A stretch of DNA of 64,000 bases from Rhizobiaceae bacterium (GCA_017644005.1 JAEPMJ010000003.1:248001-312000), one strand, 5' to 3'; numbered from the stretch's first letter, positions 47,583 through 56,502 are shown. Translations and numbers: made by a program. The notes: generated by a model from the letters alone, not told the origin.

Positions 47583-47921
47583 TCAGCCCAGGCGCTCGAC
47601 AAAAACCTTGATGCGCCCGCCGCAGGACAGGCCCACGCGCCAGGCGGTTTCGTCGGCGACGCCGAATTCGAGCATGCGGGGTTCACCGGTTTCGATCACG
47701 TCGACGGCTTCAGTGATCACCGCGCCTTCCACGCACCCGCCCGAAACCGAGCCGTGGAAGTTGCCTTCGCTGTCGATGACCAGCTGGCTGCCGGTCGGTC
47801 TTGGAGCGGACCCCCAGGTTTCCATGACCGTGGCAATGGCGACATCGCGTCCGCCACTCTTCCATGTCTCGGCGACCTGCAGCGGGTCCAGATTGTCGGT
47901 GGCGGCTGAGCTGGCTTCCAT
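47583..47921 (-). CDS. XdhC/CoxI family small domain protein
   Basis: This 112-residue protein is the stand-alone amino-terminal XdhC_CoxI domain: VAIATVMETWGSAPRPTGSQLVI, SVSGGCVEGAV and WRVGLSCGGRIKVFV, with the conserved glycine and cysteine residues. It acts with the Rossmann-domain partner encoded 5 bp downstream in molybdoenzyme maturation. I use the ATG at 47921 with GGGAGAACGCC upstream; the longer frame to 48026 overlaps coxE and lacks similarity. Confidence 0.88.
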   Translation of the reverse strand: MEASSAATDNLDPLQVAETWKSGGRDVAIATVMETWGSAPRPTGSQLVIDSEGNFHGSVSGGCVEGAVITEAVDVIETGEPRMLEFGVADETAWRVGLSCGGRIKVFVERLG

Positions 47922-47938
47922 GGCGTTCTCCCGAAACC

Positions 47939-49189
47939 TCAATATGAGGCCGCGGCGGCCCGATTGCCAAGTCCCTGCCAGCGGCTCGGATCGGCGGGAC
48001 CACGCGTGTCCGACAGCGATGCACACAGGTCGGACAGCGCATCGAGCGAATGAACCGCCCGCAATTCATCGACATGCGGCAGCATGGCCTGCACGCCGCG
48101 CGCACGCGGCTCGAAACCGTCGAAGCGCAGCAGGGGGTTCAGCCACACCAGCCGGCGGCAGGATTTGTGCAGCCGCTCCATTTCGGCATCCAGCCCTTCG
48201 GGATCATCGCGCTCCAGCCCGTCGGTGATGAGCAGAACCAACGCGCCTTGCGACAGCACGCGACGCGACCATACGCGGTTGAATTCATGCAGAGTGTCGC
48301 CGATGCGGGTGCCGCCCGACCAGTCTTCGACTGCGGCCGAAGCCTGTTCCAGTGCCTCGTCGGGGTCGCGGTGCCGGAGCTGGCGCGTCAGATTGGTCAG
48401 CCGCGTGCCGAACACGAAAGTCTGCACGCGCCGACGCTTCTCCGAAAGCGCATGCATGAAATGCAGGAAAATGCGCGTGTACTGGCTCATCGATCCGGAA
48501 ATGTCGGCAAGCACCACCAGCGGCGGCTGCACGGTGCGCACGGATCGGAAGCGCGGAATGATCAGGTCGCCGCCGGTGCGCAGCGCAGAGCGCATAGTCG
48601 CACGAGGGTCGATCCGCCTGCCGCGGAGGTCCGGCCGGAACCGGCGGGTGCTTACACGATCGACGGGCAGCATAAGCTCGGAAATTGCCCGGCGTGCTTC
48701 GGCAAGCTCATCGGCGGTCATCTGCGCAAAATCCTTGTCACGCAGCACCTCTCTACCGGACACCGTAAAGCGCGCGTCGATGTCGATCTGCGGCACGTCG
48801 TCTTCGCGCTTGCTCTCCTGACCGGCGAAAAGCGCGTTGGCGACGCGCGATTCTGCGGCGCGCTGCTTTTCACGTTCGCGCGTGTCCGGCGCCACCGGGG
48901 AGAACATCGCCAGCAGTTTTTCGATCAGCTCTCGCGAGCGCCAGAACAGCCGGAAGGCCTCATCGAAGACCGGGCGGTCCTCACGGCGCTTCACCAAAAC
49001 GGCATGCAGGGTCCAGTAGAAGTCGTCACGGGTGCCGATGCCCGCCATCAGGACGGCATCGATTGCCTCGACTACCGAAGCAGGGCCGACGCGCATGCCC
49101 GCCTTTCGCAGCGTACGGGCGAAATGGACAATGTTGTCGGCAATGCGCCCTTCGGGCTTCGCGGCATCATGAGGTGCTATATCGCCCAT
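47939..49189 (-). CDS. coxE: CoxE-like VWA domain protein
   Basis: The 416-residue protein has a helical first half (DNIVHFARTLRKAGMRVGP) and a von Willebrand A domain with a metal-site motif DISGSMSQ at about 229, LLITDGLERDDPEGL and RRLVWLNPLLR. CoxE-type proteins work with MoxR-type ATPases such as CoxD to mature the active site of aerobic CO dehydrogenase-type molybdenum hydroxylases. It lies 10 bp after the MoxR/CoxD gene, the usual order. No large-subunit enzyme gene is in the window. Confidence 0.88.
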   Translation of the reverse strand: MGDIAPHDAAKPEGRIADNIVHFARTLRKAGMRVGPASVVEAIDAVLMAGIGTRDDFYWTLHAVLVKRREDRPVFDEAFRLFWRSRELIEKLLAMFSPVAPDTREREKQRAAESRVANALFAGQESKREDDVPQIDIDARFTVSGREVLRDKDFAQMTADELAEARRAISELMLPVDRVSTRRFRPDLRGRRIDPRATMRSALRTGGDLIIPRFRSVRTVQPPLVVLADISGSMSQYTRIFLHFMHALSEKRRRVQTFVFGTRLTNLTRQLRHRDPDEALEQASAAVEDWSGGTRIGDTLHEFNRVWSRRVLSQGALVLLITDGLERDDPEGLDAEMERLHKSCRRLVWLNPLLRFDGFEPRARGVQAMLPHVDELRAVHSLDALSDLCASLSDTRGPADPSRWQGLGNRAAAASY

Positions 49190-49198
49190 CGGCGGCCC

Positions 49199-50116
49199 CT
49201 ATTGCGCGGCCGCCAGCTCGGCCTTCACATCGTCGAGGATGCGCCGCCCCTCACCTTCGCCGATGCGCGCAATGTCGTCCTGATATTTCAGAAGTACGCC
49301 AATCGTGTCCGACACGGTATCGGGGTCGAGGGCGATCTTGTCGAGTTCCGTCAAGGCACCGGCCCAGTCGATCGTCTCTGCCACGCCAGGCGCCTTGAAG
49401 AGGTCGAGTTCGCGCAGCTTCTGCACAAAATGCACGACCTCGCGCGACAGCCGCTGGTTCGCCTGAGGCACTTTCAACGACACGATCTCAAGTTCGCGCG
49501 CAGCATCCGGGTAATCAACCCAATGATAAAGGCAGCGCCGTTTCAACGCGTCATGGATTTCGCGGGTACGGTTTGTGGTAACGATGACAATCGGCGGCTC
49601 CTTGGCCTTGATCGTGCCGAGTTCCGGGATCGTGACCTGAAAGTCGGACAGTATCTCAAGAAGGAACGCCTCGAACGCCTCGTCGGTGCGGTCGAGTTCG
49701 TCGATCAGGAACACAGGCGCGCGGCCGGATTCGCCTTCCAGCGCTTCCAATACCGGGCGCCTGATCAGGTATTTCTCCGAGAAGACGTTCCGCTCCATTT
49801 CGCTGCGATCGACACCGCCCGCGGCCTCTTCCATGCGGATTTCGATCATCTGGGCGGCATAGTTCCACTCGTAGACGGCGGAAGAAACGTCGAGACCTTC
49901 GTAACATTGCAGGCGGATCAGCGGCCGGTCGAGCGCGGACGACAGAACCTTGGCGATCTCGGTCTTGCCGACACCGGCCTCGCCTTCCAGGAAGAGCGGA
50001 CGCCCCATGCGCAGTGCCAGAAAGAGCACGGTCGCCAGCGAGCGGTCGGCGACATAACCCGCGCCCTCGAGCATGGTCAGGGTGTCGTCAATCGTTGCCG
50101 GCAGCTGGTTCGCCAT
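49199..50116 (-). CDS. coxD: MoxR/CoxD-type AAA+ ATPase
   Basis: The 305-residue AAA+ ATPase of the MoxR family has Walker A GEAGVGKT (about 45-52), Walker B FLIDELDR, and sensor 1 IVIVTTNRTREI. With CoxE it is thought to remodel or sulfurate the Cu-Mo active site during maturation of CO dehydrogenase-like enzymes. The ATG at 50116 (MANQLPATID) has AAGGA five bases upstream and lies 8 bp after the flavin reductase stop; a TTG at 50128 is less likely. Confidence 0.88.
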   Translation of the reverse strand: MANQLPATIDDTLTMLEGAGYVADRSLATVLFLALRMGRPLFLEGEAGVGKTEIAKVLSSALDRPLIRLQCYEGLDVSSAVYEWNYAAQMIEIRMEEAAGGVDRSEMERNVFSEKYLIRRPVLEALEGESGRAPVFLIDELDRTDEAFEAFLLEILSDFQVTIPELGTIKAKEPPIVIVTTNRTREIHDALKRRCLYHWVDYPDAARELEIVSLKVPQANQRLSREVVHFVQKLRELDLFKAPGVAETIDWAGALTELDKIALDPDTVSDTIGVLLKYQDDIARIGEGEGRRILDDVKAELAAAQ

Positions 50117-50124
50117 ATTGTCCT

Positions 50125-50619
50125 TCAAAGCAGGCGGTAGGCGCGGTTGTAATAGATCAGCGGGCTGAGGCTATCACCGATGCGTACCGCGCGCACACGG
50201 CCAAAATACACACGGTGCGTGGCAAGATCCTTCGCGTCCACCAGATCGCAGTCGAAAGCCGCCGCGGCGTCTTTCAGCACAGGTGCGCCTGTGGAAACAG
50301 CCTCCCATGCCCCAAGGGCAAACCGCTCATCCTGAGCGAGGCCCGTCAAGCCGGAAAACGCATCCGCCAGCGGCTTTTGCGCATCCGTGAGCGTGTTGAG
50401 CGAAAAGACTCCATTGTCGCGGAAAACGTCATTCGCTTCGTTTTCGCGATTGAGGCAGACCAGAATCGTCGGCGGCCCGTCTGAAACCGAACAAGCTGCA
50501 ATCACGGTTACGCCGCGCCGGCCGGCTTCACCGTCGGTCGTCACGACATGTACGGCACCGGCGAAGCGGGCCATGGCGTCACGGTAGATGCGCGGCTCGA
50601 CCGCTGTGTCTTTAAGCAA
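50125..50619 (-). CDS. Flavin reductase family protein
   Basis: The 164-residue FMN-binding split-barrel protein resembles HpaC/RutF-type NAD(P)H:flavin reductases, which supply reduced flavin to two-component monooxygenases: MARFAGAVHVVTTDGEAGRRG, VTVIAACSVSDGPPTILVCL, FSLNTLTDAQ and HRVYFGRVRAV. It heads the maturation block. The start is probably a TTG at 50619 with AGGGG about 8 bases upstream; M16 (50574) would cut conserved residues close. No partner monooxygenase is nearby. Confidence 0.85.
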   Translation of the reverse strand: MLKDTAVEPRIYRDAMARFAGAVHVVTTDGEAGRRGVTVIAACSVSDGPPTILVCLNRENEANDVFRDNGVFSLNTLTDAQKPLADAFSGLTGLAQDERFALGAWEAVSTGAPVLKDAAAAFDCDLVDAKDLATHRVYFGRVRAVRIGDSLSPLIYYNRAYRLL

Positions 50620-50694
50620 TGCAAACCCCTGAAACGTCTAGCCCGCTATATAGTGCCGGCACCCCGTGTCACAAGCACAGTCTCGCCGCAGAGC

Positions 50695-50738
50695 GGCGGC
50701 TGTTCAGCCGCCATTTCGGCACGGAGAGCCGAAATGGC
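50695..50738. repeat. Two adjoining hairpin-forming inverted repeats
   Basis: GGCGGCT-GTTC-AGCCGCC (50695-50712) is followed, sharing three bases, by GCCATTTCGGC-ACGGAGA-GCCGAAATGGC (50710-50738), a perfect 11-bp inverted repeat. They fill the divergent space between the flavin reductase and binding-protein genes. They could be an operator, a REP-like element or a transcript hairpin; no T run follows on either strand. I saw no second copy in the window. Confidence 0.7.
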
Positions 50739-50791
50739 GACAATCTGCGATTGCGTGTTCACTTTTCGGCGCATGCCCGTAGATTGCGCCC

Positions 50792-51868
50792 ATGCGCATG
50801 TCCCTGCCCCTAGTTCCGTTTCTTACTCTTTTCGCTGCCGTCTTTGCCGCGCCGGCAAAGGCGCAGACGATCGGCATCGTGGCGCCGCTGAGCGAATCGG
50901 TCGAACTCCTGGGCAATCAGTTGCGGAACGGGGTGGAAATCGCAGCTGCGGAACGGCGCATCGCGTCGGCCAATCTGCGCTTCGGTGACGACAGCTGTAC
51001 AGCCGAAGGCGGCAGGCAGGCCGCTGAAGCCATGGTGGCCGGCGGGGTGCGTATCGTCGTCGGCTTCATCTGCACCGAGGCAATCGAGGCGGCCCTGCCG
51101 ATCCTGAAGCAGGCGGGCATCCCGGTGGTTACACCCGGCGTACGGACCAACAGCCTCACCGACCAGCGGCAAAGGACCGGCTGGCCCGTTTACCGAATGG
51201 CACCGCGCGCAGACGACGAGCGTGAAGCCGTATCGGATATCCTGGTGGACCAATGGCAGGATAAGCTCTTTGCCCTTGTCGATGACGGCACCATCTACGG
51301 CCGCGAACTGGTCGAGAGTTTCCGGCTTTCGGCTGAACTGGCTGGCCTGCAACCGATTTTCATCGATACCTACCGACCGCAGATGGACAATCAGATCGGG
51401 CTGATGGCGCGGTTAAGGCGCGCCGGCGCGTCGCATGTTCTGGTTGGCGGCGACCGGGCCGATGTCGCGATCATGGGACGCGACGCGGCCGAGCTTGGTT
51501 TCGACCTGGTGATCGCTGCCGGGGAAACGCTGCGTTCCGTTCCAGACGATATACCGCTTGCGACCGGAACGCTTATGGTGGGCTTGCCGGAGCCGGCCGA
51601 CGACGCGCCCGAGGCTGTGCTAGAAGCTTTCCGTCAACGTGAAGTAATCGCCGAAGGCTACGCTATCCCGGGTTTTGCCGCGTTCGAGGTTGCGGTTGAA
51701 GCGCTGATCCGCTCCGAGACCAGCGGACGTACGCTTGCCGATGTCCTGAACACCGACACATTCGAAACCGCCATGGGCCCGATCAAATTCGACGACAAAG
51801 GCGATTTGACGCAAAACCCTTACCGGCTGTTCCGCTATGACGGCGCGAACTTTGTCGTCGTGGAGTAG
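50792..51868 (+). CDS. Periplasmic binding protein, branched-chain amino acid ABC type
   Basis: The 358-residue protein has a signal peptide (LPLVPFLTLFAAVFAAPAKA) and a Peripla_BP_6 (LivJ-like) fold: TIGIVAPLSESVELLGNQLRNGVEIAAAE, VVGFICTEAIEAALPILKQAGIPVVTPG, LFALVDDGTIYGRELVESF. It would bind an amino-acid-like ligand in the periplasm. No permease or ATPase genes are nearby, so it may serve a distant transporter or act as a sensor. It lies 3 bp before the P1 peptidase gene, so the two are very likely co-transcribed. Confidence 0.85.
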   Translation: MRMSLPLVPFLTLFAAVFAAPAKAQTIGIVAPLSESVELLGNQLRNGVEIAAAERRIASANLRFGDDSCTAEGGRQAAEAMVAGGVRIVVGFICTEAIEAALPILKQAGIPVVTPGVRTNSLTDQRQRTGWPVYRMAPRADDEREAVSDILVDQWQDKLFALVDDGTIYGRELVESFRLSAELAGLQPIFIDTYRPQMDNQIGLMARLRRAGASHVLVGGDRADVAIMGRDAAELGFDLVIAAGETLRSVPDDIPLATGTLMVGLPEPADDAPEAVLEAFRQREVIAEGYAIPGFAAFEVAVEALIRSETSGRTLADVLNTDTFETAMGPIKFDDKGDLTQNPYRLFRYDGANFVVVE

Positions 51869-51871
51869 ACC

Positions 51872-52897
51872 TTGGCAGTGAAACCCGGACCTCTCAATCT
51901 TCTGACCGACGTCGCCGGGCTGCGCGTCGGCAATGCCGACGACGCGAAGCTGAAATCGGGCGTGACGGCCGTCATCTGCGACGAACCCGCGGTGGCGTCC
52001 TTTCACGTGATGGGCGGCGCGCCGGGCACACGCGAGACGGATCTGCTGGAGCCGCACAATTCGGTGGAGCGGATCAACGCGCTGGTGCTTTCCGGCGGTT
52101 CGGCATTCGGCCTCGATGCGGCGTCCGGCGTGCAGTCCGCACTGCGCGCAGCCGGCATGGGGTTTTCCGTGCGCGGCATCAATATCCCGATCGTGCCGAC
52201 TGCTATCCTGTTCGACATGACCAATGGTGGCGACAAGAACTGGGGCACCTACCCGCCCTACCGCGAACTTGGCCATGCGGCGGCGTGTGCCGCGACAACG
52301 GAATTTTCCATTGGCACCCACGGCGCCGGCAAAGGCGCACTGACGGCGGGGCTGAAGGGCGGGCTCGGTTCGGCATCGGCAGTCCTGCGCAACGGGATCA
52401 CCGTGTCGGCGCTTGCGGCGGTAAACGCCGTCGGCTCCACGACGATGGGCGAGAGCGCGTATTTCTGGGCTGCCCCCTTCGAAATAGGCGATGAATTTGG
52501 TGGCCTCGGGTTTCCTGCGATACCGCCCCCGCGCAGCGCAGACGTGCTGCTCAAGTTCCGTGATCAGGATGCGAGTGGCGCCAACACCACGCTCGGCATC
52601 ATCGCGACGGATGCTGTACTCACCAAGGCGGATGCGAAGCGGCTCGCCATCGCAGCCCACGACGGATTTGCCCGCGCGATCTGGCCGAGCCACACACCGG
52701 CGGACGGCGATCTGGTATTCTCGCTGGCCACCGGTACAAGTGGCATTACCCTCGGATTCGAAGATGCGATCGATCTTTATGCCGAGGCAAGCTCCGTGAT
52801 GGCGCGCGCGATTGCACGCGGCGTTCATGCTGCCGTGGCTGAATCCGGTGATATCATGCCGGTATGGGCTGAGCGGCTCGAAGCCAGCAGCACATGA
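51872..52897 (+). CDS. P1 family peptidase (DmpA/BapA type)
   Basis: The 341-residue protein belongs to the Ntn-hydrolase P1 peptidases, which self-cleave to expose a Ser or Thr nucleophile and act as aminopeptidases, some on beta-peptides. Motifs seen are TDVAGLRVGNADD, LSGGSAFGLDAASGVQ, GTHGAGKGALTAGLKGG and GANTTLGIIATDA (likely cleavage region near Thr238). It starts with a TTG at 51872, three bases after the binding-protein stop; a GTG at 51878 is possible. Pairing with a periplasmic amino-acid binding protein hints at peptide or amino-acid use. Confidence 0.85.
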   Translation: MAVKPGPLNLLTDVAGLRVGNADDAKLKSGVTAVICDEPAVASFHVMGGAPGTRETDLLEPHNSVERINALVLSGGSAFGLDAASGVQSALRAAGMGFSVRGINIPIVPTAILFDMTNGGDKNWGTYPPYRELGHAAACAATTEFSIGTHGAGKGALTAGLKGGLGSASAVLRNGITVSALAAVNAVGSTTMGESAYFWAAPFEIGDEFGGLGFPAIPPPRSADVLLKFRDQDASGANTTLGIIATDAVLTKADAKRLAIAAHDGFARAIWPSHTPADGDLVFSLATGTSGITLGFEDAIDLYAEASSVMARAIARGVHAAVAESGDIMPVWAERLEASST

Positions 52898-52918
52898 GTC
52901 AGGACTAGGAGAGAAGCA

Positions 52919-53650
52919 ATGCTGAGATCGATCCTGCGGAAGGCGGCCGCGTTGGCGGCGGCACTTTGCGTGCCCGCGATCGCGCAGGCCGGTGACGCAG
53001 CCGAAGTAAATATTCTCGGTTTCAGTGCGGACGGCGGCATGTTCGCTTTCGAAGAATACGGCATTCAGGACGGCTCCGGATTCCCCTATGCCAACCGCTT
53101 CTACATAGACACCGCCACCGACACGTTTGTATCCGGCACGCCGATCCGGGTACGCCTCGAAGACGAAACCGCCTCGCTGGGCGAGGCGCGCGCGCAGGCG
53201 AAAACACAGGGGCAGGCAGTCATTTCCGACACCGTCCTCGCTGAAAACCGGGGCTACACCGCCGGCTGGAACGCTATCACCGAACTTTCCGCCGACTTCT
53301 CACGCATGGCTGTCAATCCACGACCGGTCTTCGCGCCAATCGATGCGCCGGTCGAGTTCCGGCTGGAAGACGTGCCGCTTGCCGCACCCTCCGGCTGCGA
53401 GGGTTTTGGCGCGATCATGGGCTACCGGCTGACACGCATCGGCACCACCGACGGCGACACCACAGAGATTGTACATGAAGACAGTTCGATACCCGGCAGC
53501 CGCGGCTGCCCGCTCGGCTACGGTATCGGCGGATTGCAGATATTCTACCCGCCGTCTGGCGATCCGGTCTTCGCATTGATGCTCGCGATGCGGCAGATCG
53601 GCTTTGAAGGCCCCGATCACCGCTGGCTCGCCGTCGCAGGGCGTCTGTAG
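52919..53650 (+). CDS. DUF2259 family secreted protein
   Basis: The 243-residue product has a signal peptide (KAAALAAALCVPAIAQA) and a DUF2259 domain: EVNILGFSADGGMFAFEEYG, QDGSGFPYANRFYIDTATD, and DHRWLAVAGRL at the end. DUF2259 proteins are predicted periplasmic proteins of unknown role. The ATG at 52919 follows AGGAGAGAAGC, a strong site. It lies 21 bp after the P1 peptidase and 6 bp before a small membrane protein. Confidence 0.85.
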   Translation: MLRSILRKAAALAAALCVPAIAQAGDAAEVNILGFSADGGMFAFEEYGIQDGSGFPYANRFYIDTATDTFVSGTPIRVRLEDETASLGEARAQAKTQGQAVISDTVLAENRGYTAGWNAITELSADFSRMAVNPRPVFAPIDAPVEFRLEDVPLAAPSGCEGFGAIMGYRLTRIGTTDGDTTEIVHEDSSIPGSRGCPLGYGIGGLQIFYPPSGDPVFALMLAMRQIGFEGPDHRWLAVAGRL

Positions 53651-53656
53651 AACCGG

Positions 53657-54172
53657 ATGACGGCATCTGAAGTCAGGTCCGGGTTTCTTCACCGGCTTCG
53701 CATGGCTCTGCCAGAGCCAGCTTTCACCGCGCTTGGCACTGCATCATGGGCTGCAGCAATGGCGGCAAGTGCAGCTGTGTCGCTCCTCGCGGGCGGGCGG
53801 ATAGAAGCCGCGCACAGCACAACCGTTATCTTGATCTTCGCGCTGGGCGGCGTGCTCGCCTTCCCCGTCGCACTCTACCTCACACGGCTCGTTGTTCCCG
53901 GCGCAGGTCCGGAGCGCCGCTATGCGGCGGCGTTTCTTGCGCTCGGTATCTGCACCATTCTTGCCACCGCATTTGTGTTTTCGATGCACTACAGGATCTA
54001 TTTTGCCCAGTGGCATGGCGATTTTCCGAGCGTTCAATGGGTTTTTCAGCTGCTTTTCACCGGAGCCAGCGCCGTCTACCAGTTTGCGGTGCTCGGGACG
54101 CGGCTGTTTTTCCCTCTAGGTATCGTGCTTCTGTTCGGCGCTAGCCTGTTGGTAGCCAGGCAGGCGCGTTGA
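53657..54172 (+). CDS. Four-helix membrane protein of unknown function
   Basis: The 171-residue protein has four hydrophobic segments (about 25-45, 56-78, 90-110 and 140-167; e.g. TTVILIFALGGVLAFPVALYL and LFFPLGIVLLFGASLLVA). I recognise no family. It begins 6 bp after the DUF2259 gene and is followed after about 55 bp by purB, so it may share their transcript. The name and role are left open. Confidence 0.75.
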   Translation: MTASEVRSGFLHRLRMALPEPAFTALGTASWAAAMAASAAVSLLAGGRIEAAHSTTVILIFALGGVLAFPVALYLTRLVVPGAGPERRYAAAFLALGICTILATAFVFSMHYRIYFAQWHGDFPSVQWVFQLLFTGASAVYQFAVLGTRLFFPLGIVLLFGASLLVARQAR

Positions 54173-54229
54173 GAAGTGCAGTGTGCTCTGTTAGGAGCAC
54201 GGCGACTTCTTCGGAATACAGGAAACGCA

Positions 54230-55531
54230 ATGATCCCGCGCTATTCGCGGCCCGAAATGGTCGCAATCTGGTCGCCCGAAACCCGATTCCGTATCTGGTT
54301 CGAAATCGAGGCGCATGCCTGTGACGCGCTGGCAGAGCTCGGCGTTATCCCAAAAGAGGCTGCAAAGACGATCTGGGACAAGGGCGGCAGTGCGACCTTC
54401 GATGTCGCACGCATCGACGAGATCGAGCGCGAGACCAAACACGACGTCATCGCATTTCTGACCCACCTCGCGGAGTTTGTCGGGCCTGACTCGCGGTTCA
54501 TTCATCAGGGTATGACGTCGTCGGACGTGCTCGACACATGCCTGGCGGTTCAGCTTACCAGGGCCAGCGACCTTCTCATTGCCGATCTCGACGCCCTGCT
54601 TGCAGCGCTCAAGAAACGCGCTTTCGAACACAAGGACACGGTGACGGTGGGCCGCAGCCACGGCATTCATGCAGAACCGACGACCTTCGGTGTCAAGCTT
54701 GCCTATGCCTATGGCGAGTTTTTGCGGGCGCGCGCAAGGCTCGTCGCGGCACGCGCCGAAGTGGCGACCTGCGCAATTTCAGGTGCGGTGGGTACCTTCG
54801 CCAATGTCGATCCGCGCGTCGAAGCGCATGTCGCAGAAAAGTTGGGCCTCACAGCGGAACCCGTTTCCACACAGGTGATCCCGCGCGACCGCCACGCCAT
54901 GTTTTTCGCCACGCTTGGCGTGATCGCATCTTCGGTGGAGCGGCTGGCAACTGAAATCCGTCACCTCCAGCGCTCGGAAGTGCTGGAGGCAGAAGAGTAT
55001 TTTTCCCCCGGCCAGAAGGGTTCGTCGGCAATGCCGCACAAGCGCAACCCTGTGCTGACGGAAAACCTTACCGGCCTCGCGCGCATGGTGCGCAGCTATG
55101 CGATGCCGGCAATGGAGAATGTCGCGCTCTGGCACGAACGAGACATATCGCACTCCTCGGTCGAACGCATGATTGGCCCGGACGCCACCGTGACGCTCGA
55201 TTTTGCGCTGGCGCGGCTGACCGGCGTGATCGAGAAGCTGCTCGTTTACCCCGACAACATGCAGGCCAACATGAACCGTTATCGGGGGCTCATCCATTCC
55301 CAGCGAGTGCTGCTTGCCCTCACCCAGGCCGGAGTGTCACGCGAAGACGCCTATCGCCTGGTGCAGCGCAACGCCATGAAGACCTGGGAGCACGGCAAGG
55401 ACTTCCTCGAAGAGCTTCTGGCCGATGCGGAAGTGACGGCAGCGCTTTCACCGGATGAGATCCGCAGCCGGTTCGACCTCGGCTATCATACCAAGCATGT
55501 CGACACGATCTTCGCGCGGGTGTTCGGGTAG
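54230..55531 (+). CDS. purB: Adenylosuccinate lyase
   Basis: PurB splits SAICAR to AICAR and adenylosuccinate to AMP, both with loss of fumarate. The 433-residue protein shows the fumarase/aspartase superfamily signature GSSAMPHKRNP, the catalytic histidine regions HQGMTSSDVLDT and GRSHGIHAEPTTFG, and LWHERDISHSSVERM. The ATG at 54230 (MIPRYSRPEMVAIW) has AGGAAACGCA upstream; the frame extends 18 codons further but without conservation. It lies 3 kb before purC, on the same strand. Confidence 0.95.
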   Translation: MIPRYSRPEMVAIWSPETRFRIWFEIEAHACDALAELGVIPKEAAKTIWDKGGSATFDVARIDEIERETKHDVIAFLTHLAEFVGPDSRFIHQGMTSSDVLDTCLAVQLTRASDLLIADLDALLAALKKRAFEHKDTVTVGRSHGIHAEPTTFGVKLAYAYGEFLRARARLVAARAEVATCAISGAVGTFANVDPRVEAHVAEKLGLTAEPVSTQVIPRDRHAMFFATLGVIASSVERLATEIRHLQRSEVLEAEEYFSPGQKGSSAMPHKRNPVLTENLTGLARMVRSYAMPAMENVALWHERDISHSSVERMIGPDATVTLDFALARLTGVIEKLLVYPDNMQANMNRYRGLIHSQRVLLALTQAGVSREDAYRLVQRNAMKTWEHGKDFLEELLADAEVTAALSPDEIRSRFDLGYHTKHVDTIFARVFG

Positions 55532-55537
55532 ATCGAT

Positions 55538-56344
55538 CTAGGCGCCGACGGTCCTGATCACGTTACCCCACGGGTCGGTCTTCTCGCCCAGCGGCTTTCC
55601 GCTCTTTGCGCCGAGTTCCACGAAGCTCAGACCGGTCCTGTCTTTCGCTCGCTGACCGGCACCTGCGCTTTGCCAGGAGTTCGCGCCGATATGATGGTGG
55701 TAGCCGCCAGTTGAGAGAAAAACGGCACTGTCGCCATAGCGCGCGACGGTATCGAAGCCCATTTCGCCGTGCCACCAATCCTCGGCGGTCTCGGTGTCCC
55801 CGACGCGCAAATGAACATGGCCGACAATGGTGTTTTCGGGGATGCCTGACCAGCCGGCGTCGGCCTGCGGCAGCGACGCATGCAGCGCCCTGAGATCCAG
55901 TCGTTCGGTCGCCATCTGCACCTGCCCGTCCCGGCTCGGCCACTCCTGCGGCTGCCGGTCGCGGTAGATTTCGATGCCGTTGCCTTCGGGATCATAAATG
56001 TAGATTGCCTCACTGACCAGATGGTCGGAGGCGCCCGAGATGCCGATCCGATTCTCGGCTGCATGACCGACCCAACGCGCAAGATCGTCGCGGGAAGGCA
56101 GCAGAAACGCCGTGTGATAAAGGCCGGCGCTATGCTCGTCGCCAGGTTGCAGCGACGAAGACCCCTCGATTTCAAGCAATTCGCGGCCGCCGGCTCCGAG
56201 TCCGATCGTGCCGTCGACGCGACGCAGTTCCTCAAGACCCAGCACCTTCATGTAATAGTCGGCAAGGCTATCGGCATCGCGTGCCTTAAGCCCGACGCGG
56301 GCAACGCTGACCGGAGCGTCGGCGGCAAATGGAAGTTGTCCCAT
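55538..56344 (-). CDS. VOC family protein, catechol 2,3-dioxygenase-like (CatE type)
   Basis: The 268-residue protein has two pairs of VOC modules, as in type I extradiol ring-cleaving dioxygenases: RVGLKARDADSLADYYMKVLGLEE at the start and IVGHVHLRVGDTETAEDWWHGEMGF in the second half. Likely iron ligands are the His in GHVHLRV, the His in GGYHHHIGANSWQS, and the Glu in GLSFVELGA. It may cleave a catechol or be a related glyoxalase-type enzyme. The ATG at 56344 has GGAGA upstream. It converges on purB with a 6-bp gap. Confidence 0.82.
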   Translation of the reverse strand: MGQLPFAADAPVSVARVGLKARDADSLADYYMKVLGLEELRRVDGTIGLGAGGRELLEIEGSSSLQPGDEHSAGLYHTAFLLPSRDDLARWVGHAAENRIGISGASDHLVSEAIYIYDPEGNGIEIYRDRQPQEWPSRDGQVQMATERLDLRALHASLPQADAGWSGIPENTIVGHVHLRVGDTETAEDWWHGEMGFDTVARYGDSAVFLSTGGYHHHIGANSWQSAGAGQRAKDRTGLSFVELGAKSGKPLGEKTDPWGNVIRTVGA

Positions 56345-56502
56345 CGAAATCTCCACAATCGTGGCCCGACAAGTCCATGCCGGCCTTTGACGGGTTTCAA
56401 ATCGCAATCGTGGCATGTTTTCACAAGATGCGGGATGGTCGACAGGCTGTTCACCGAAAACGCACGCTTGCCACGCGCGAGGGCCGTGGCTACACCGCGC
56501 CC

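Noticed and set aside
48050-50140. A 696-codon open frame on the plus strand opposite coxE and coxD
   Set aside because: It runs antisense to two clear enzyme genes, its residues show no recognisable domain, and long antisense frames are expected in GC-rich DNA with strong codon bias.
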